From Sphingomonas sp. Root720 (GTDB taxonomy: Bacteria > Pseudomonadota > Alphaproteobacteria > Sphingomonadales > Sphingomonadaceae): DNA of 64,000 nucleotides. Of this stretch, positions 16,304 through 24,553 are shown piece after piece (position 1 is the first letter of the stretch; each line of letters begins with the position of its first letter). The stretch spans positions 574,106 through 638,105 of the forward strand of contig NZ_LMID01000013.1 in the NCBI RefSeq assembly GCF_001428605.1. The letters are read 5' to 3'. The translations under genes and the position numbers were made by a program. The notes below the pieces were generated by a model that ran no database searches, was not told where the DNA came from, and worked only from the letters and a program-made list of their open reading frames with translations.

Positions 16304-17452
16304 ATGATCGATGTGGCATGGGCGCGCTCGGAATATCCGCTGCTCGCCGAGAAAACCTATCTCAACAGCGGCTCCTATTGCCCGCTCGCCAAGCGGGTGA
16401 AGCTCGCCTTCGAAGCCTATATGGACGAGCGGCTGGCCGTCGGGGCGAACTGGGATCAATGGGTTCTCAAGAGCGATGAAGTCCGCTCGCTCGTCGCGCG
16501 CCTGCTGCGCGTCGAGGACGACGAGATCGCGGTCACCGCCTCGGTGACCGCCGGTCTCAACGCAATCGCCAGCGCGCTCGACTTCAGCGGCGATCGCAAC
16601 AGGATCGTGGTGACCGACTTCGAATTTCCCACCAATGCCCAGGTCTGGCATGCCCAGGCCCCGCGGGGCGCTGAGGTGGTTCACGCCAAGCCGGGCCCTG
16701 ACGGCTATATTTCCGCGGAAGCCTTCGAGAATCTGATCGACGATCGCACCCGGCTGGTCGCCATAACCCATGTCTGCTTCCGCAACGGCGCCCGTCTCGA
16801 CATACCGTCGATCGTGGCGATGGCGCATCGAAGGGGCGCCCTCGTCCTGCTCGACAGCTACCAGGCGGTCGGCTCGATCGACATCGACGCCAGGGCGCTG
16901 GGCGTCGACTTCGCCGTCGGGGGCATGCTCAAATATCTGCTAGGCACCGCCGGCATCGGCTATCTCTATGTGCGCAAGGCCCTCATTCCGTCGCTCGTCC
17001 CGACGGTTTCCGGCTGGTGGGCGCAGGCCGACATCCAGGCGATGGATATCACGCGCAACAATCCCCACCCTACGGCCCGCCGCTTCGAAGCCGGCACCCC
17101 GCCGGTAGTGAACTGCTATGCCGCGGCCGCGGGGCTGCAGTTGATCCTCGAGGTCGGGACCGACGCGATCGAGGCGCATATCCGCGCGCTCACCCGCTAT
17201 TGCCTGGACAGGCTGGCCGACATCGGCTGGCCCAGCGTCACGCCCGCGCGGGACGATCGACGCGCGGCGATGATCGCCATCCCCTCGAGAGCAAGCGGGC
17301 GGCTGATGGAGACACTGCTCGCACGCGACATCGTCACGTCGCATCGCGACATGAACCTGCGCGCCAGCTTCCACTATTTCAACGATGACTCCGACGTCGA
17401 CCGGCTCATCGCCGCCCTCGCCGAACTGAAGCTCGACTTCGGGCCGGCCTGA
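16304..17452 (+). CDS. Class V PLP-dependent enzyme, isopenicillin-N-epimerase-like (paralogue 2)
   Basis: 382 residues; GGAGG lies about 10 nt upstream of the ATG. Motifs: LNSGSYCPL near residue 20, Asp174 (VLLDSYQAVG), Schiff-base Lys200 in GGMLKYLLGTAGIG and RFEAGTPPVV. Close paralogue of the enzyme at 12429-13589. Two diverged copies under what looks like the same regulator suggest sequential steps on related substrates, or a hetero-oligomer. The reaction (epimerase, lyase or transaminase) is not decidable from sequence. The TonB receptor follows 236 nt downstream under its own promoter. Confidence 0.8.
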   Translation: MIDVAWARSEYPLLAEKTYLNSGSYCPLAKRVKLAFEAYMDERLAVGANWDQWVLKSDEVRSLVARLLRVEDDEIAVTASVTAGLNAIASALDFSGDRNRIVVTDFEFPTNAQVWHAQAPRGAEVVHAKPGPDGYISAEAFENLIDDRTRLVAITHVCFRNGARLDIPSIVAMAHRRGALVLLDSYQAVGSIDIDARALGVDFAVGGMLKYLLGTAGIGYLYVRKALIPSLVPTVSGWWAQADIQAMDITRNNPHPTARRFEAGTPPVVNCYAAAAGLQLILEVGTDAIEAHIRALTRYCLDRLADIGWPSVTPARDDRRAAMIAIPSRASGRLMETLLARDIVTSHRDMNLRASFHYFNDDSDVDRLIAALAELKLDFGPA

Positions 17453-17602
17453 AGTTTCGTCCTGCTCCGCCCCGGCGGCAGGGCCGGTGGCGAAAGACTC
17501 ACCGACGGTAGAGGCTCCACGCCGTAACCGCAAATGTCCGCGTCTTAAAAACATAATAAACTCAACGTATTGGGGTAAAATTTTCACCCAATCGGAAACT
17601 GA

Positions 17603-17631
17603 TTGACAGACAATACATCCACATACATACT
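17603..17631 (+). promoter_or_regulatory. Sigma70-like promoter with weaker MarR-type site (site E) for the TonB receptor
   Basis: TTGACA (17603-17608) and CATACT (17626-17631) are spaced 17 nt. The spacer and -10 contain TACATCCACATACATACT (17614-17631), which matches the island consensus at most positions and shares TACATCC with site C. It lies 57 nt upstream of the GTG start. Confidence 0.5.
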
Positions 17632-17688
17632 TTTTTTCATAACAAAAAAAGAGAGGCGTTTGAGTCCAAATCAAAAAGGGGATCCGAC

Positions 17689-19932
17689 GTGACACTGAAG
17701 CTGCGTAGCACACCCAATTCAGCACTGGTCTTCGCTCTGGCCGCCGCGATGGTCCACGGCTCCCCTGCGCTCGCGCAAGCCGCCGCCGTGGCGGACGACG
17801 GCAGCCCGGGCGAAATCGTCGTCACTGCCGGAAAGCGCGGCAACCAGACGATCAACGACACTCCGCTGAGCATCCAGGCCTTCACCGGCGAGCAGTTGAC
17901 CAAGAACGGCGTGACACAATTTTCCGACTATGCCCGCACCATCTCCGGACTGGCCTTCGAGGACAACGGGCCCGGCGACAAAAAATATGTGATCCGCGGC
18001 ATCCAGTCGATCGGTGCGGCGACGACGGGGGTCTATTTCGACGACATCGTCCTGACAGGATCGAATCGCCAGGATGGCGGCGGTCGGCAGCCCGATCTCA
18101 AGCTGATCGACATGGAGCGCATCGAGGTTCTCAAGGGACCGCAGGGCACGCTCTACGGCGCCAGCTCGATGAGCGGCACGATCCGCATGCTCACCAACAA
18201 GCCGAATACCCAGGACGTCGGCGGCGCGTTCAACGCTTCGGCGGGCACCACCCATTATGCCGGCAAGGCGAACTATAATTTCGACGGCATGCTGAACGTG
18301 CCGATCGTGCAGGACGTGCTCGCCATGCGCGTCGTCGGCTACCGCAGCTACGATGCCGGCTGGCTGGACAACGACCTGCTGGGCAAGAAGGGGGTCAATT
18401 CGAACAAGGTCACCGGGGGCCGGATTGCGGTCCGCTGGACCCCCTCCAGCGACGTCTCGCTCGATCTCATGGCGATCCGCCAGGACACCGACACCAATGG
18501 TGCACCTTATTATCAGCCGCGGTTCGGGAGGCGCGCCCAGGACACGCACAACGAGCTGAAGTGGAACGAGAAGCTCCAGGCCTACAACGCGGCGCTGAAC
18601 GTCGACGCGCTCAGCGGCACGATCACCGCGACCGGATCCTATTCGAAGCGCAAGATACTCTACACCCAGGAATCCACGCGCAAGCTGTGCAGCGTGTTCG
18701 GTGCGCCGGCCAACGACCCGATCTGCAAGACCCAGATCGACAATCCGAAGCTCGAGTCCTTCCGGTCGACGCTGCAGCAACCCGTCACGCGCGAGATCAC
18801 CAACGGGGAACTCCGCTATGCCTCCAAATGGGAGGGCAAGTTCCAGCTCGTCGGCGGCCTGTTCTACGAAAAGGACAAGGACAAGTTCCTCAGCACCATC
18901 TATCCGATAACGCTCGACAATCAGATCATCCCGGCCGCCAATACGACATATGTCAATCGCCGCGTCGAAGGGTCCGTCGAACAGATCGCGGCCTTCGGCG
19001 AACTCAACTACGAGATACTGCCCGGTCTCACCGCGACGGTCGGTGCCCGCCGCTTCCGCTTCAAGATCGACCAGGTCGGCCAGAATCTCGTGACCCGCAG
19101 CCGCGCGGTCGCGGCGGCTCCGGTCTTCACCTCATCGAAGGAAAGCGGAACGACCTTCAAGGGCGGGCTGTCCTATAAACCGTCGCGCGACCTGCTCATC
19201 TACGCCACCTATGCCGAAGGGTTCCGGGCGGGCGGAACGAACGAGCCGGATCTCGTCACCGGCACGATCTTCCCGCCCTTCACCTCGGACGGGCTGAGCA
19301 GCTACGAGGCCGGCATCAAGGGTCAGCTGTTCGACCGGCTGATCGATTACAACCTGGCCGCCTATTATATCGACTGGACCGACCTTCAGGCGAAGGTCGT
19401 CAGCACCAGCGGCGGCAGCAACTACGTCACCAATGTCGGCAAGGCCCGCATCAAGGGCGTGGAAGGCAGCGTCGTGCTTCGTCCGACCCGGGAAATCTCG
19501 ATCGGCGGCAACTTCACGATCCTGAGCGCCGAGCTGGCGGAGGACGACCCCGTCGGCATATCGGGCCGTGTCCGCGCCCTGAAGGGCGATCGCATTCCCA
19601 ACGTGCCCGAATTCACCGCCAGCGGCTTTGTCGAGGACGAGATTCCGGTGAGCGACGACTGGACCCTCACACCCCATGCCGACCTCACCTATTATGGATC
19701 CTCCTATACGGACTTCCGGCAGCAGTCGGTCCTGTACCGCAAGCAGGGCGGCTATTCGGTGGCCAACCTCCGCCTGACGCTGGAGGGCGGTCCCTATCGC
19801 ATGTCCGTCTTCGCCAACAATCTGTTCGACTCCTATGGCACCCAGAGCTGGGTGCTGGACGCTCAGCGGCCGGACGCCCGCGTTTCGGTCCAGCCGCGCA
19901 CGATCGGCATCAGCGCGGGTTATCGTTTCTAG
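17689..19932 (+). CDS. TonB-dependent outer-membrane receptor
   Basis: 747 residues with a GTG start supported by AAAGGGG about 7 nt upstream. Signal peptide to about residue 30 (AMVHGSPALAQ). A TonB-box-like EIVVTAGKR segment comes next, then the plug domain with YVIRGIQSIG and VLKGPQGTLYG, and a 22-strand-type barrel ending SAGYRF with terminal Phe. It resembles the CirA/FecA-like receptors that sphingomonads use for diverse organic substrates as well as iron. Its place in the MarR island, ahead of the secreted esterase, suggests import of the esterase substrate or product. A strong hairpin follows. Confidence 0.9.
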   Translation: MTLKLRSTPNSALVFALAAAMVHGSPALAQAAAVADDGSPGEIVVTAGKRGNQTINDTPLSIQAFTGEQLTKNGVTQFSDYARTISGLAFEDNGPGDKKYVIRGIQSIGAATTGVYFDDIVLTGSNRQDGGGRQPDLKLIDMERIEVLKGPQGTLYGASSMSGTIRMLTNKPNTQDVGGAFNASAGTTHYAGKANYNFDGMLNVPIVQDVLAMRVVGYRSYDAGWLDNDLLGKKGVNSNKVTGGRIAVRWTPSSDVSLDLMAIRQDTDTNGAPYYQPRFGRRAQDTHNELKWNEKLQAYNAALNVDALSGTITATGSYSKRKILYTQESTRKLCSVFGAPANDPICKTQIDNPKLESFRSTLQQPVTREITNGELRYASKWEGKFQLVGGLFYEKDKDKFLSTIYPITLDNQIIPAANTTYVNRRVEGSVEQIAAFGELNYEILPGLTATVGARRFRFKIDQVGQNLVTRSRAVAAAPVFTSSKESGTTFKGGLSYKPSRDLLIYATYAEGFRAGGTNEPDLVTGTIFPPFTSDGLSSYEAGIKGQLFDRLIDYNLAAYYIDWTDLQAKVVSTSGGSNYVTNVGKARIKGVEGSVVLRPTREISIGGNFTILSAELAEDDPVGISGRVRALKGDRIPNVPEFTASGFVEDEIPVSDDWTLTPHADLTYYGSSYTDFRQQSVLYRKQGGYSVANLRLTLEGGPYRMSVFANNLFDSYGTQSWVLDAQRPDARVSVQPRTIGISAGYRF

Positions 19933-19939
19933 CCTTCGG

Positions 19940-19979
19940 GAAAGGGGCGGCCGGCCGGTGCCGGCCGGCCCGCCCTTTC
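19940..19979 (+). terminator. Strong GC-rich hairpin between TonB receptor and esterase genes
   Basis: GAAAGGG-x-CGG-CCGGCCGG pairs with CCGGCCGG-x-CCG-CCCTTTC across a 2-nt loop, about 18 bp with a small internal mismatch. Located 7 nt after the receptor stop. It is probably an intra-operon terminator or an mRNA-stabilising element, since the esterase follows 22 nt later with no obvious promoter. Confidence 0.65.
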
Positions 19980-20001
19980 GGATCATCAAGGAGACAGGCC
20001 C

Positions 20002-21606
20002 ATGACTCGACCGCGCGCGATCGGACGGAAGCGGCGATCGCCGCAATGGCTCGCCATCGCGGGCGCGGTCGCGGGCCTGGCGCTCGGCTCGCCGCTGTCT
20101 GCCGAAATCCGTGTCGAGAGCGGCCTGCTGGCGGATGCCCCGGCGGACTTAAACGGTGTGCGGGCGTTCAAGGGAATTCCCTACGCCGCCCCGCCCGTCG
20201 GCCCCCTGCGCTGGCGCGAACCGCACCCCGCCCCCGCCTGGGCCGGCGTGCGCGCAGTCGACCGGTTCGGGGCCCGTTGCATGCAGCAGCCCGGGCTGGG
20301 GAATCTCGATCCGCTCAATCCCCTGATGAGCGAGGACTGCCTCTATCTCAACATCTGGGCCCCGGCGGCGAAAGCGGGCGCCAAGCTTCCCGTCTATGTC
20401 TGGGTCCATGGCGGCGGCTATAATCTCGGCGCCGGATCCGAACCCTATTATTCGGGCGCGCGCCTCGCGGCCAAAGGCGTCATCGTCGTCACGCTCAACT
20501 ATCGCCTCAACGTGTTCGGCTTCATGAGCCATCCCGAGCTGACGGCCGAGTCCGCCCATCATGCAAGCGGCGACTACGGACTCCTCGACCAGATCGCGGC
20601 CCTGCAATGGATCAGGAAGAACATCGCGGCTTTTGGGGGCGATCCGGCGGCCGTCACCCTCGGCGGCGAGTCGGCGGGCGCCTGGACCGTCAACACGATG
20701 CTGATGTCGCCGCTGGCCGAGGGACTGTTCGCGAGGGCGATCGCCCAGAGCGGCGGCAGCCTCTATCATGCCAAGCCCGATACGGCGGCGATCAGCCTTG
20801 CCGCCGATGCGGAGAAACGCGGCGTGGCCTTCGAAAAGTCGTTGGGCGTATCCGGCCTCGCCGGTCTCCGCGCGCTGCCCGCCGAGCGGATAAGCGACCA
20901 GATGGCGGTGCTCGGCGAACGCTTCCCGCCAAGCTGGGACGGTTATCTGCTGCCGCGGGATCCCAAGGATGCGCGGCTCGCGACCGAGCGCAACATACCC
21001 CTGATCATCGGATGGACCGCCGATGAAGGCAGCTGGTTCCTCGTCTCGCAAAGCTATCAGACCGGCAATGCCGACTTCCCGGCAACCGTGCGCCGGCGCT
21101 TCGGCGCGCGGGCCGACGACGTGCTCAAGCTCTATCCGGCGGCGTCGCCGGACGAGACCCGGCTATCGGCCGAAGCCCTCGCCGGGGACGAGCGGATCGG
21201 CTATCCTGGATGGAAATGGGCCGAGGTCGAACGGCGCGCCAGCAAGGCGCCCGTCTATCGCTATCTGTTCGACTTCCGCCCGCCCGCGCCGCCGATCTCG
21301 CGCAATCCGATCGCTTCGCGCGGTGCCTACCACACCAGCGAGATCATCTACATGTTCGACAATCTCGGCGTGCGCGACTGGCCCTTCGGGCCCGCCGACC
21401 GGGAAATGGCGAGCGCGATGTCGTCCTACTGGGTCAACTTCATCAAGACGGGAAATCCGAACGGCGGCAATCTTCCGGCCTGGACGCCGCTGGACGATCG
21501 GCAACTGGGCATGGAGTTCGGCGCCACGATCGCCCTGAAGCCGCTGGCGCATCAGGATCGCTACCGGCTCCTGGACGACATAAGCGCGGAATCCGAGAAG
21601 CGATAG
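20002..21606 (+). CDS. Secreted type-B carboxylesterase
   Basis: 534 residues, AAGGAG upstream of ATG 20002. A basic N-terminus and hydrophobic core (WLAIAGAVAGLALGSPLSAE) form a signal peptide. Type-B carboxylesterase signatures: FKGIPYAAPPVGPLRW, EDCLYLNIWAP and the nucleophile elbow GGESAGAW (Ser within GESAG). An Asp/Glu and the catalytic His (GAYHTSE) follow in order. The protein is periplasmic or secreted and likely cleaves an ester or amide of an aromatic or acyl compound, giving products for the cytoplasmic enzymes of the island. The next gene (MBL) starts 15 nt downstream, so the genes are co-transcribed. Confidence 0.88.
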   Translation: MTRPRAIGRKRRSPQWLAIAGAVAGLALGSPLSAEIRVESGLLADAPADLNGVRAFKGIPYAAPPVGPLRWREPHPAPAWAGVRAVDRFGARCMQQPGLGNLDPLNPLMSEDCLYLNIWAPAAKAGAKLPVYVWVHGGGYNLGAGSEPYYSGARLAAKGVIVVTLNYRLNVFGFMSHPELTAESAHHASGDYGLLDQIAALQWIRKNIAAFGGDPAAVTLGGESAGAWTVNTMLMSPLAEGLFARAIAQSGGSLYHAKPDTAAISLAADAEKRGVAFEKSLGVSGLAGLRALPAERISDQMAVLGERFPPSWDGYLLPRDPKDARLATERNIPLIIGWTADEGSWFLVSQSYQTGNADFPATVRRRFGARADDVLKLYPAASPDETRLSAEALAGDERIGYPGWKWAEVERRASKAPVYRYLFDFRPPAPPISRNPIASRGAYHTSEIIYMFDNLGVRDWPFGPADREMASAMSSYWVNFIKTGNPNGGNLPAWTPLDDRQLGMEFGATIALKPLAHQDRYRLLDDISAESEKR

Positions 21607-21621
21607 CAGAGGGAGGGCGGC

Positions 21622-22377
21622 ATGGCCGGCATCAGCGAGATCGCGGACGGCATATTCCGCATCGTCATCTTCTCCTCGAAGTTCAACCTGAGCTTCAGCC
21701 ATTTCCTGATCCGCGACGAGCAGCCGATGCTCTTCCATGCCGGCCTGCGCGGCATGTTCGCCGAGCTGCACGAAGCGGTCGCCACGGTGATCGATCCGGC
21801 GTCGCTGCGCTTCATCGGCTTCAGCCACTTCGAGTCGGACGAGTGCGGCGCGCTGAACGACTGGCTGGCCGTCGCACCGGCGGCGGTTCCGCTCTGCGGG
21901 CCGGTCGGCGCCATGACCAGCGTCAGCGATTTTGCGACCAGGCCGCCCCATATCCTCGGCGACCGAGACCGGCTCGATACGGGCAGGCGCCGCTTCCGGC
22001 TGATCGCGACTCCCCACCTGCCGCACGGTTGGGACGCCGGCATGCTGTTCGACGAGAGCGAGCGGATTCTGTTCTGCTCGGATCTGCTCTCGCAGGGCGG
22101 GGACTGCCCGCCGATCGGCGACGGCGACGCGGTCGGTCGCGCGACACCCAATCTGCTCAAGTCGACCTCCGGTCCGTTCGCCCATTCGACGGCCTATTCC
22201 CCGCGCACCGGCGCGATGCTCGAGGAACTGGCGCAGCTCGAACCGGCGACGCTGGCGCTCATGCACGGCAGCAGCGTTTCGGGGAATGGAGCGGCGATCC
22301 TGCGGGATCTCTCCGCGGCCATGGAGGGGATATTGGGTGCCGGCACCGGCGATGCCGGTGGCCCGGATCGGGCCTGA
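21622..22377 (+). CDS. Stand-alone diiron-type metallo-beta-lactamase-fold protein (flavodiiron/ODP-like)
   Basis: 251 residues. The ligand pattern is that of the MBL domain of flavodiiron proteins, not of zinc beta-lactamases: H69-x-E71-x-D73 (HFESDECGALN), H132/H135 in ATPHLPHGWD, D154 in FCSDLL and H215 in LMHGSS. Flavodiiron proteins reduce O2 or NO with electrons from a fused flavodoxin domain, which is absent here. A partner reductase would be needed, and the flavin enzymes encoded at 22352 and 24554 are candidates. It may act as an oxygen or NO sensor or reductase, or oxidise the island's substrate. Overlaps the next gene, so likely translationally coupled. Confidence 0.75.
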   Translation: MAGISEIADGIFRIVIFSSKFNLSFSHFLIRDEQPMLFHAGLRGMFAELHEAVATVIDPASLRFIGFSHFESDECGALNDWLAVAPAAVPLCGPVGAMTSVSDFATRPPHILGDRDRLDTGRRRFRLIATPHLPHGWDAGMLFDESERILFCSDLLSQGGDCPPIGDGDAVGRATPNLLKSTSGPFAHSTAYSPRTGAMLEELAQLEPATLALMHGSSVSGNGAAILRDLSAAMEGILGAGTGDAGGPDRA

Positions 22378-23080
22378 CGTGCGACGGGTCTCCGCATCGG
22401 CCGACGGCGCCGCGGCGGTCGACGATGCCATCCTGACGCGCCGGTCGATACGGGCCTTCCTCGACCGGCCGGTGCCGCTGACGATGGTGGAAGACATCCT
22501 GTCGGTGGCGCGCTGGGCTCCCAGCAGCAGCAACATGCAGCCATGGCGCTGCTACGTCGTGATCGGCGAGACCCGGCAGCGGCTGACCGAGGCCGCGGTG
22601 AGCGCATTTCAGACCGCGACGACCGAGCTCAAGCCCGAATATGCCTTCTTCCCCGATCCCGTTCCCGAACCCCATCACGACCGGCGGATCTATTTCCGCT
22701 CGGCGCTGAGTGCAGCGCTCGGGATCGACCGCTCCGACAGGGTCGGCCGGACTCGCGAGGAAGACCGCCAGTTCATGTTCTTCGGCGCTCCGGTCGGCAT
22801 CATCTTCACCATCGACCGTCGCCTCGAACGCTCGAACTTCCTCTGCTACGGGGCATTTCTCCAGTCGATCATGCTGGCCGCCCGCGCGCGCGGGCTCGAT
22901 ACCTGCCTCCAGCAGATGTGGTCCCGGATGCACAATGTCATCCGGCGGCATCTCCCCATTCCCGAGGGCGAGATGGTCGTAGCCGGGATGTCGCTGGGTT
23001 GGGGCGATCGCGATGCGGCGGAGAACCGCTTCGCGCGCAAACCAGCGGAGCTCGCCGAATTCGTGACCATCCTCGACTGA
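22352..23080 (+). CDS. Nitroreductase-family flavoprotein
   Basis: About 242 residues from ATG 22352; GTG 22379 is an alternative start, as neither has a strong ribosome site. Nitroreductase fold: ILTRRSIRAFLDRPVP with the FMN-phosphate Arg pair, ARWAPSSSNMQPW and the C-terminal GMSLGWGDRDAAENRFARKP. The substrate loop between ~95 and 140 is longer than in minimal NfsB-type proteins. Members reduce nitro groups, quinones or enones with NAD(P)H, or dehydrogenate. It overlaps the MBL gene by 26 nt, suggesting the two work together. A role as electron donor to the diiron protein is speculative. Confidence 0.8.
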   Translation: MPVARIGPDVRRVSASADGAAAVDDAILTRRSIRAFLDRPVPLTMVEDILSVARWAPSSSNMQPWRCYVVIGETRQRLTEAAVSAFQTATTELKPEYAFFPDPVPEPHHDRRIYFRSALSAALGIDRSDRVGRTREEDRQFMFFGAPVGIIFTIDRRLERSNFLCYGAFLQSIMLAARARGLDTCLQQMWSRMHNVIRRHLPIPEGEMVVAGMSLGWGDRDAAENRFARKPAELAEFVTILD

Positions 23081-23095
23081 GCCCGCAAATCCGGC

Positions 23096-24415
23096 TCAGA
23101 CGAGGGCCTGGGAACCTTCGCGAGCCCTGCGGGCACCCAGGCCAAGCAGGAGGATCATGAGCATGATGCAGCCGCTCATCATCAGCGCACCAAGCCCGGT
23201 CGTGAAGGTGATGGCTCCCGCCAGCCCCTCATTCCTCATGCTTTCCGCGGCGAAGGTGACGATCACGGGGCCCGCGCTGGCACCGAGCGCCACGTTCAAC
23301 AGGAAGGCCAGCGATATCGCCAGGGCGCGCCGCCGGGGCGGCATCGCATTGACCATCATCGAGAACAGGATGGAGATGATATTTCCGGCGAGGAAGAAAT
23401 AGGTGGCTATCCCGGAGAGCACCCATGCCACGCTCCCGTGCCGGGCCGCCTGAGCGACCGGGAAGATCAACAGGGCAAGGCCCAGCGAGACGAAGAGCTG
23501 GCCGCGCCGGCCCCAGCGCCTGCCGACATGATCGGCGAGAAAACCACCGATCAGTTGCCCGCCGCCGAACCCGATCATGAGCGGGAGTCCGAGCGCCGTG
23601 CCGACCTGGGCGGCGGGCATCCCATATTCCCGGATGAGCATCGAGGGGGACCAGGCGCCCACCGCATTGTCGATCATCGATGCCGACGCGATGGCGAAAT
23701 ATAGCGGTATTGTCATGGCCCACAGGCGAAATGCCGGGATGTCCGCTCCGCCGCTTTCGGAGACGTTCGCGACCGCCAGTTGCCGCGCGGGCTCCTTGAT
23801 GAGCAGCACCGGCAGCACCCATAGCAACGAGGGCACACCGATCATCAGCAGCACGATGCGCCAGGCCGACAGATGTTCGAGCGGCGTGCCGGGCAGCAGC
23901 GTGATACCGTTGATGGCTCCGAGGATCAGTCCTCCGACCACCATCGAACCGCCATAGGAGAGCGAGATTCCGGTGAAATAGCAGCCGATCGCCGCGCCCC
24001 TGCGATGCGGGGGGAAATAGTCGGCAATCAACGAGAGCGCTGCGGGGGACAGGACCGCCTCGCCCATGCCGACAACCAGCCGCGCGGCGAACAGCTCGGA
24101 ATAGCTGCGCGCCAGCGCACAGCAGATGGTCGCGATGCTCCACACGAGGATGCCGCAGACTATCATGTTCCGTCGGGACAGCCGGTCGGCGAAATAGCCC
24201 ATGGGAAGGCCCGCTATCCCATAGGCGATCGCGAAGGCTCCCCCGATGAGATAGCTGAGCTGGCGATCGGTCGCGTTGAACTCGGCCCGAATCGGATCGA
24301 CCAGCAGGCTCAGAACCTGGCGGTCGGTATAGGAGATGATCGTCGTGAACATGAGGATGACGACGACGGCCCATGCGTAGCGGCGATCGGGAAAAGCGTG
24401 CTGCTCTGGCGTCAT
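23096..24415 (-). CDS. MFS transporter, spinster-like
   Basis: 439 residues from ATG 24415, chosen over 24439 because GGGAGG lies 7 nt upstream. ISYTDRQVLSLLVDP in helix 1, GYFADRLSRRNMI in loop 2-3 and VVGMGEAVLSPAALS in helix 4 match the MFS carrier at 3354-4655, so they belong to the same subfamily. About 12 transmembrane segments. It is convergent with the nitroreductase gene and divergent from azoR. Its promoter region holds putative MarR site D, which places it in the island regulon. Confidence 0.85.
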   Translation of the reverse strand: MTPEQHAFPDRRYAWAVVVILMFTTIISYTDRQVLSLLVDPIRAEFNATDRQLSYLIGGAFAIAYGIAGLPMGYFADRLSRRNMIVCGILVWSIATICCALARSYSELFAARLVVGMGEAVLSPAALSLIADYFPPHRRGAAIGCYFTGISLSYGGSMVVGGLILGAINGITLLPGTPLEHLSAWRIVLLMIGVPSLLWVLPVLLIKEPARQLAVANVSESGGADIPAFRLWAMTIPLYFAIASASMIDNAVGAWSPSMLIREYGMPAAQVGTALGLPLMIGFGGGQLIGGFLADHVGRRWGRRGQLFVSLGLALLIFPVAQAARHGSVAWVLSGIATYFFLAGNIISILFSMMVNAMPPRRRALAISLAFLLNVALGASAGPVIVTFAAESMRNEGLAGAITFTTGLGALMMSGCIMLMILLLGLGARRAREGSQALV

Positions 24416-24464
24416 CGTCGAACCTCCCGGCCCCGGCAAATATGAAGGCCTTGACCTTCATTCT

Positions 24465-24494
24465 GGGATATATATGAATATACATATTAATTCA
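24465..24494 (-). promoter_or_regulatory. Putative MarR operator D between MFS and azoR genes
   Basis: Read on the minus strand, TATATTCATATATATCCC (24482-24465) matches the island consensus TAyATyCrTtTnyATAT at most positions. It overlaps an imperfect palindrome with TGAAT/ATTCA arms at 24475-24494. It lies 50 nt upstream of the MFS start and 72 nt upstream of the azoR start, so it could control both. Confidence 0.4.
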
Positions 24495-24553
24495 GATTAA
24501 AAGTCCAGTCCTGTTCGGCGGTCGTTTTTCAACGAGATGCGGGAGCAATTGCC

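Noticed and set aside
12429-17452. Beta-lactam biosynthesis suggested by isopenicillin-N-epimerase-like enzymes
   Set aside because: No ACV synthetase, IPNS or expandase gene is present. The name reflects the PLP family only.
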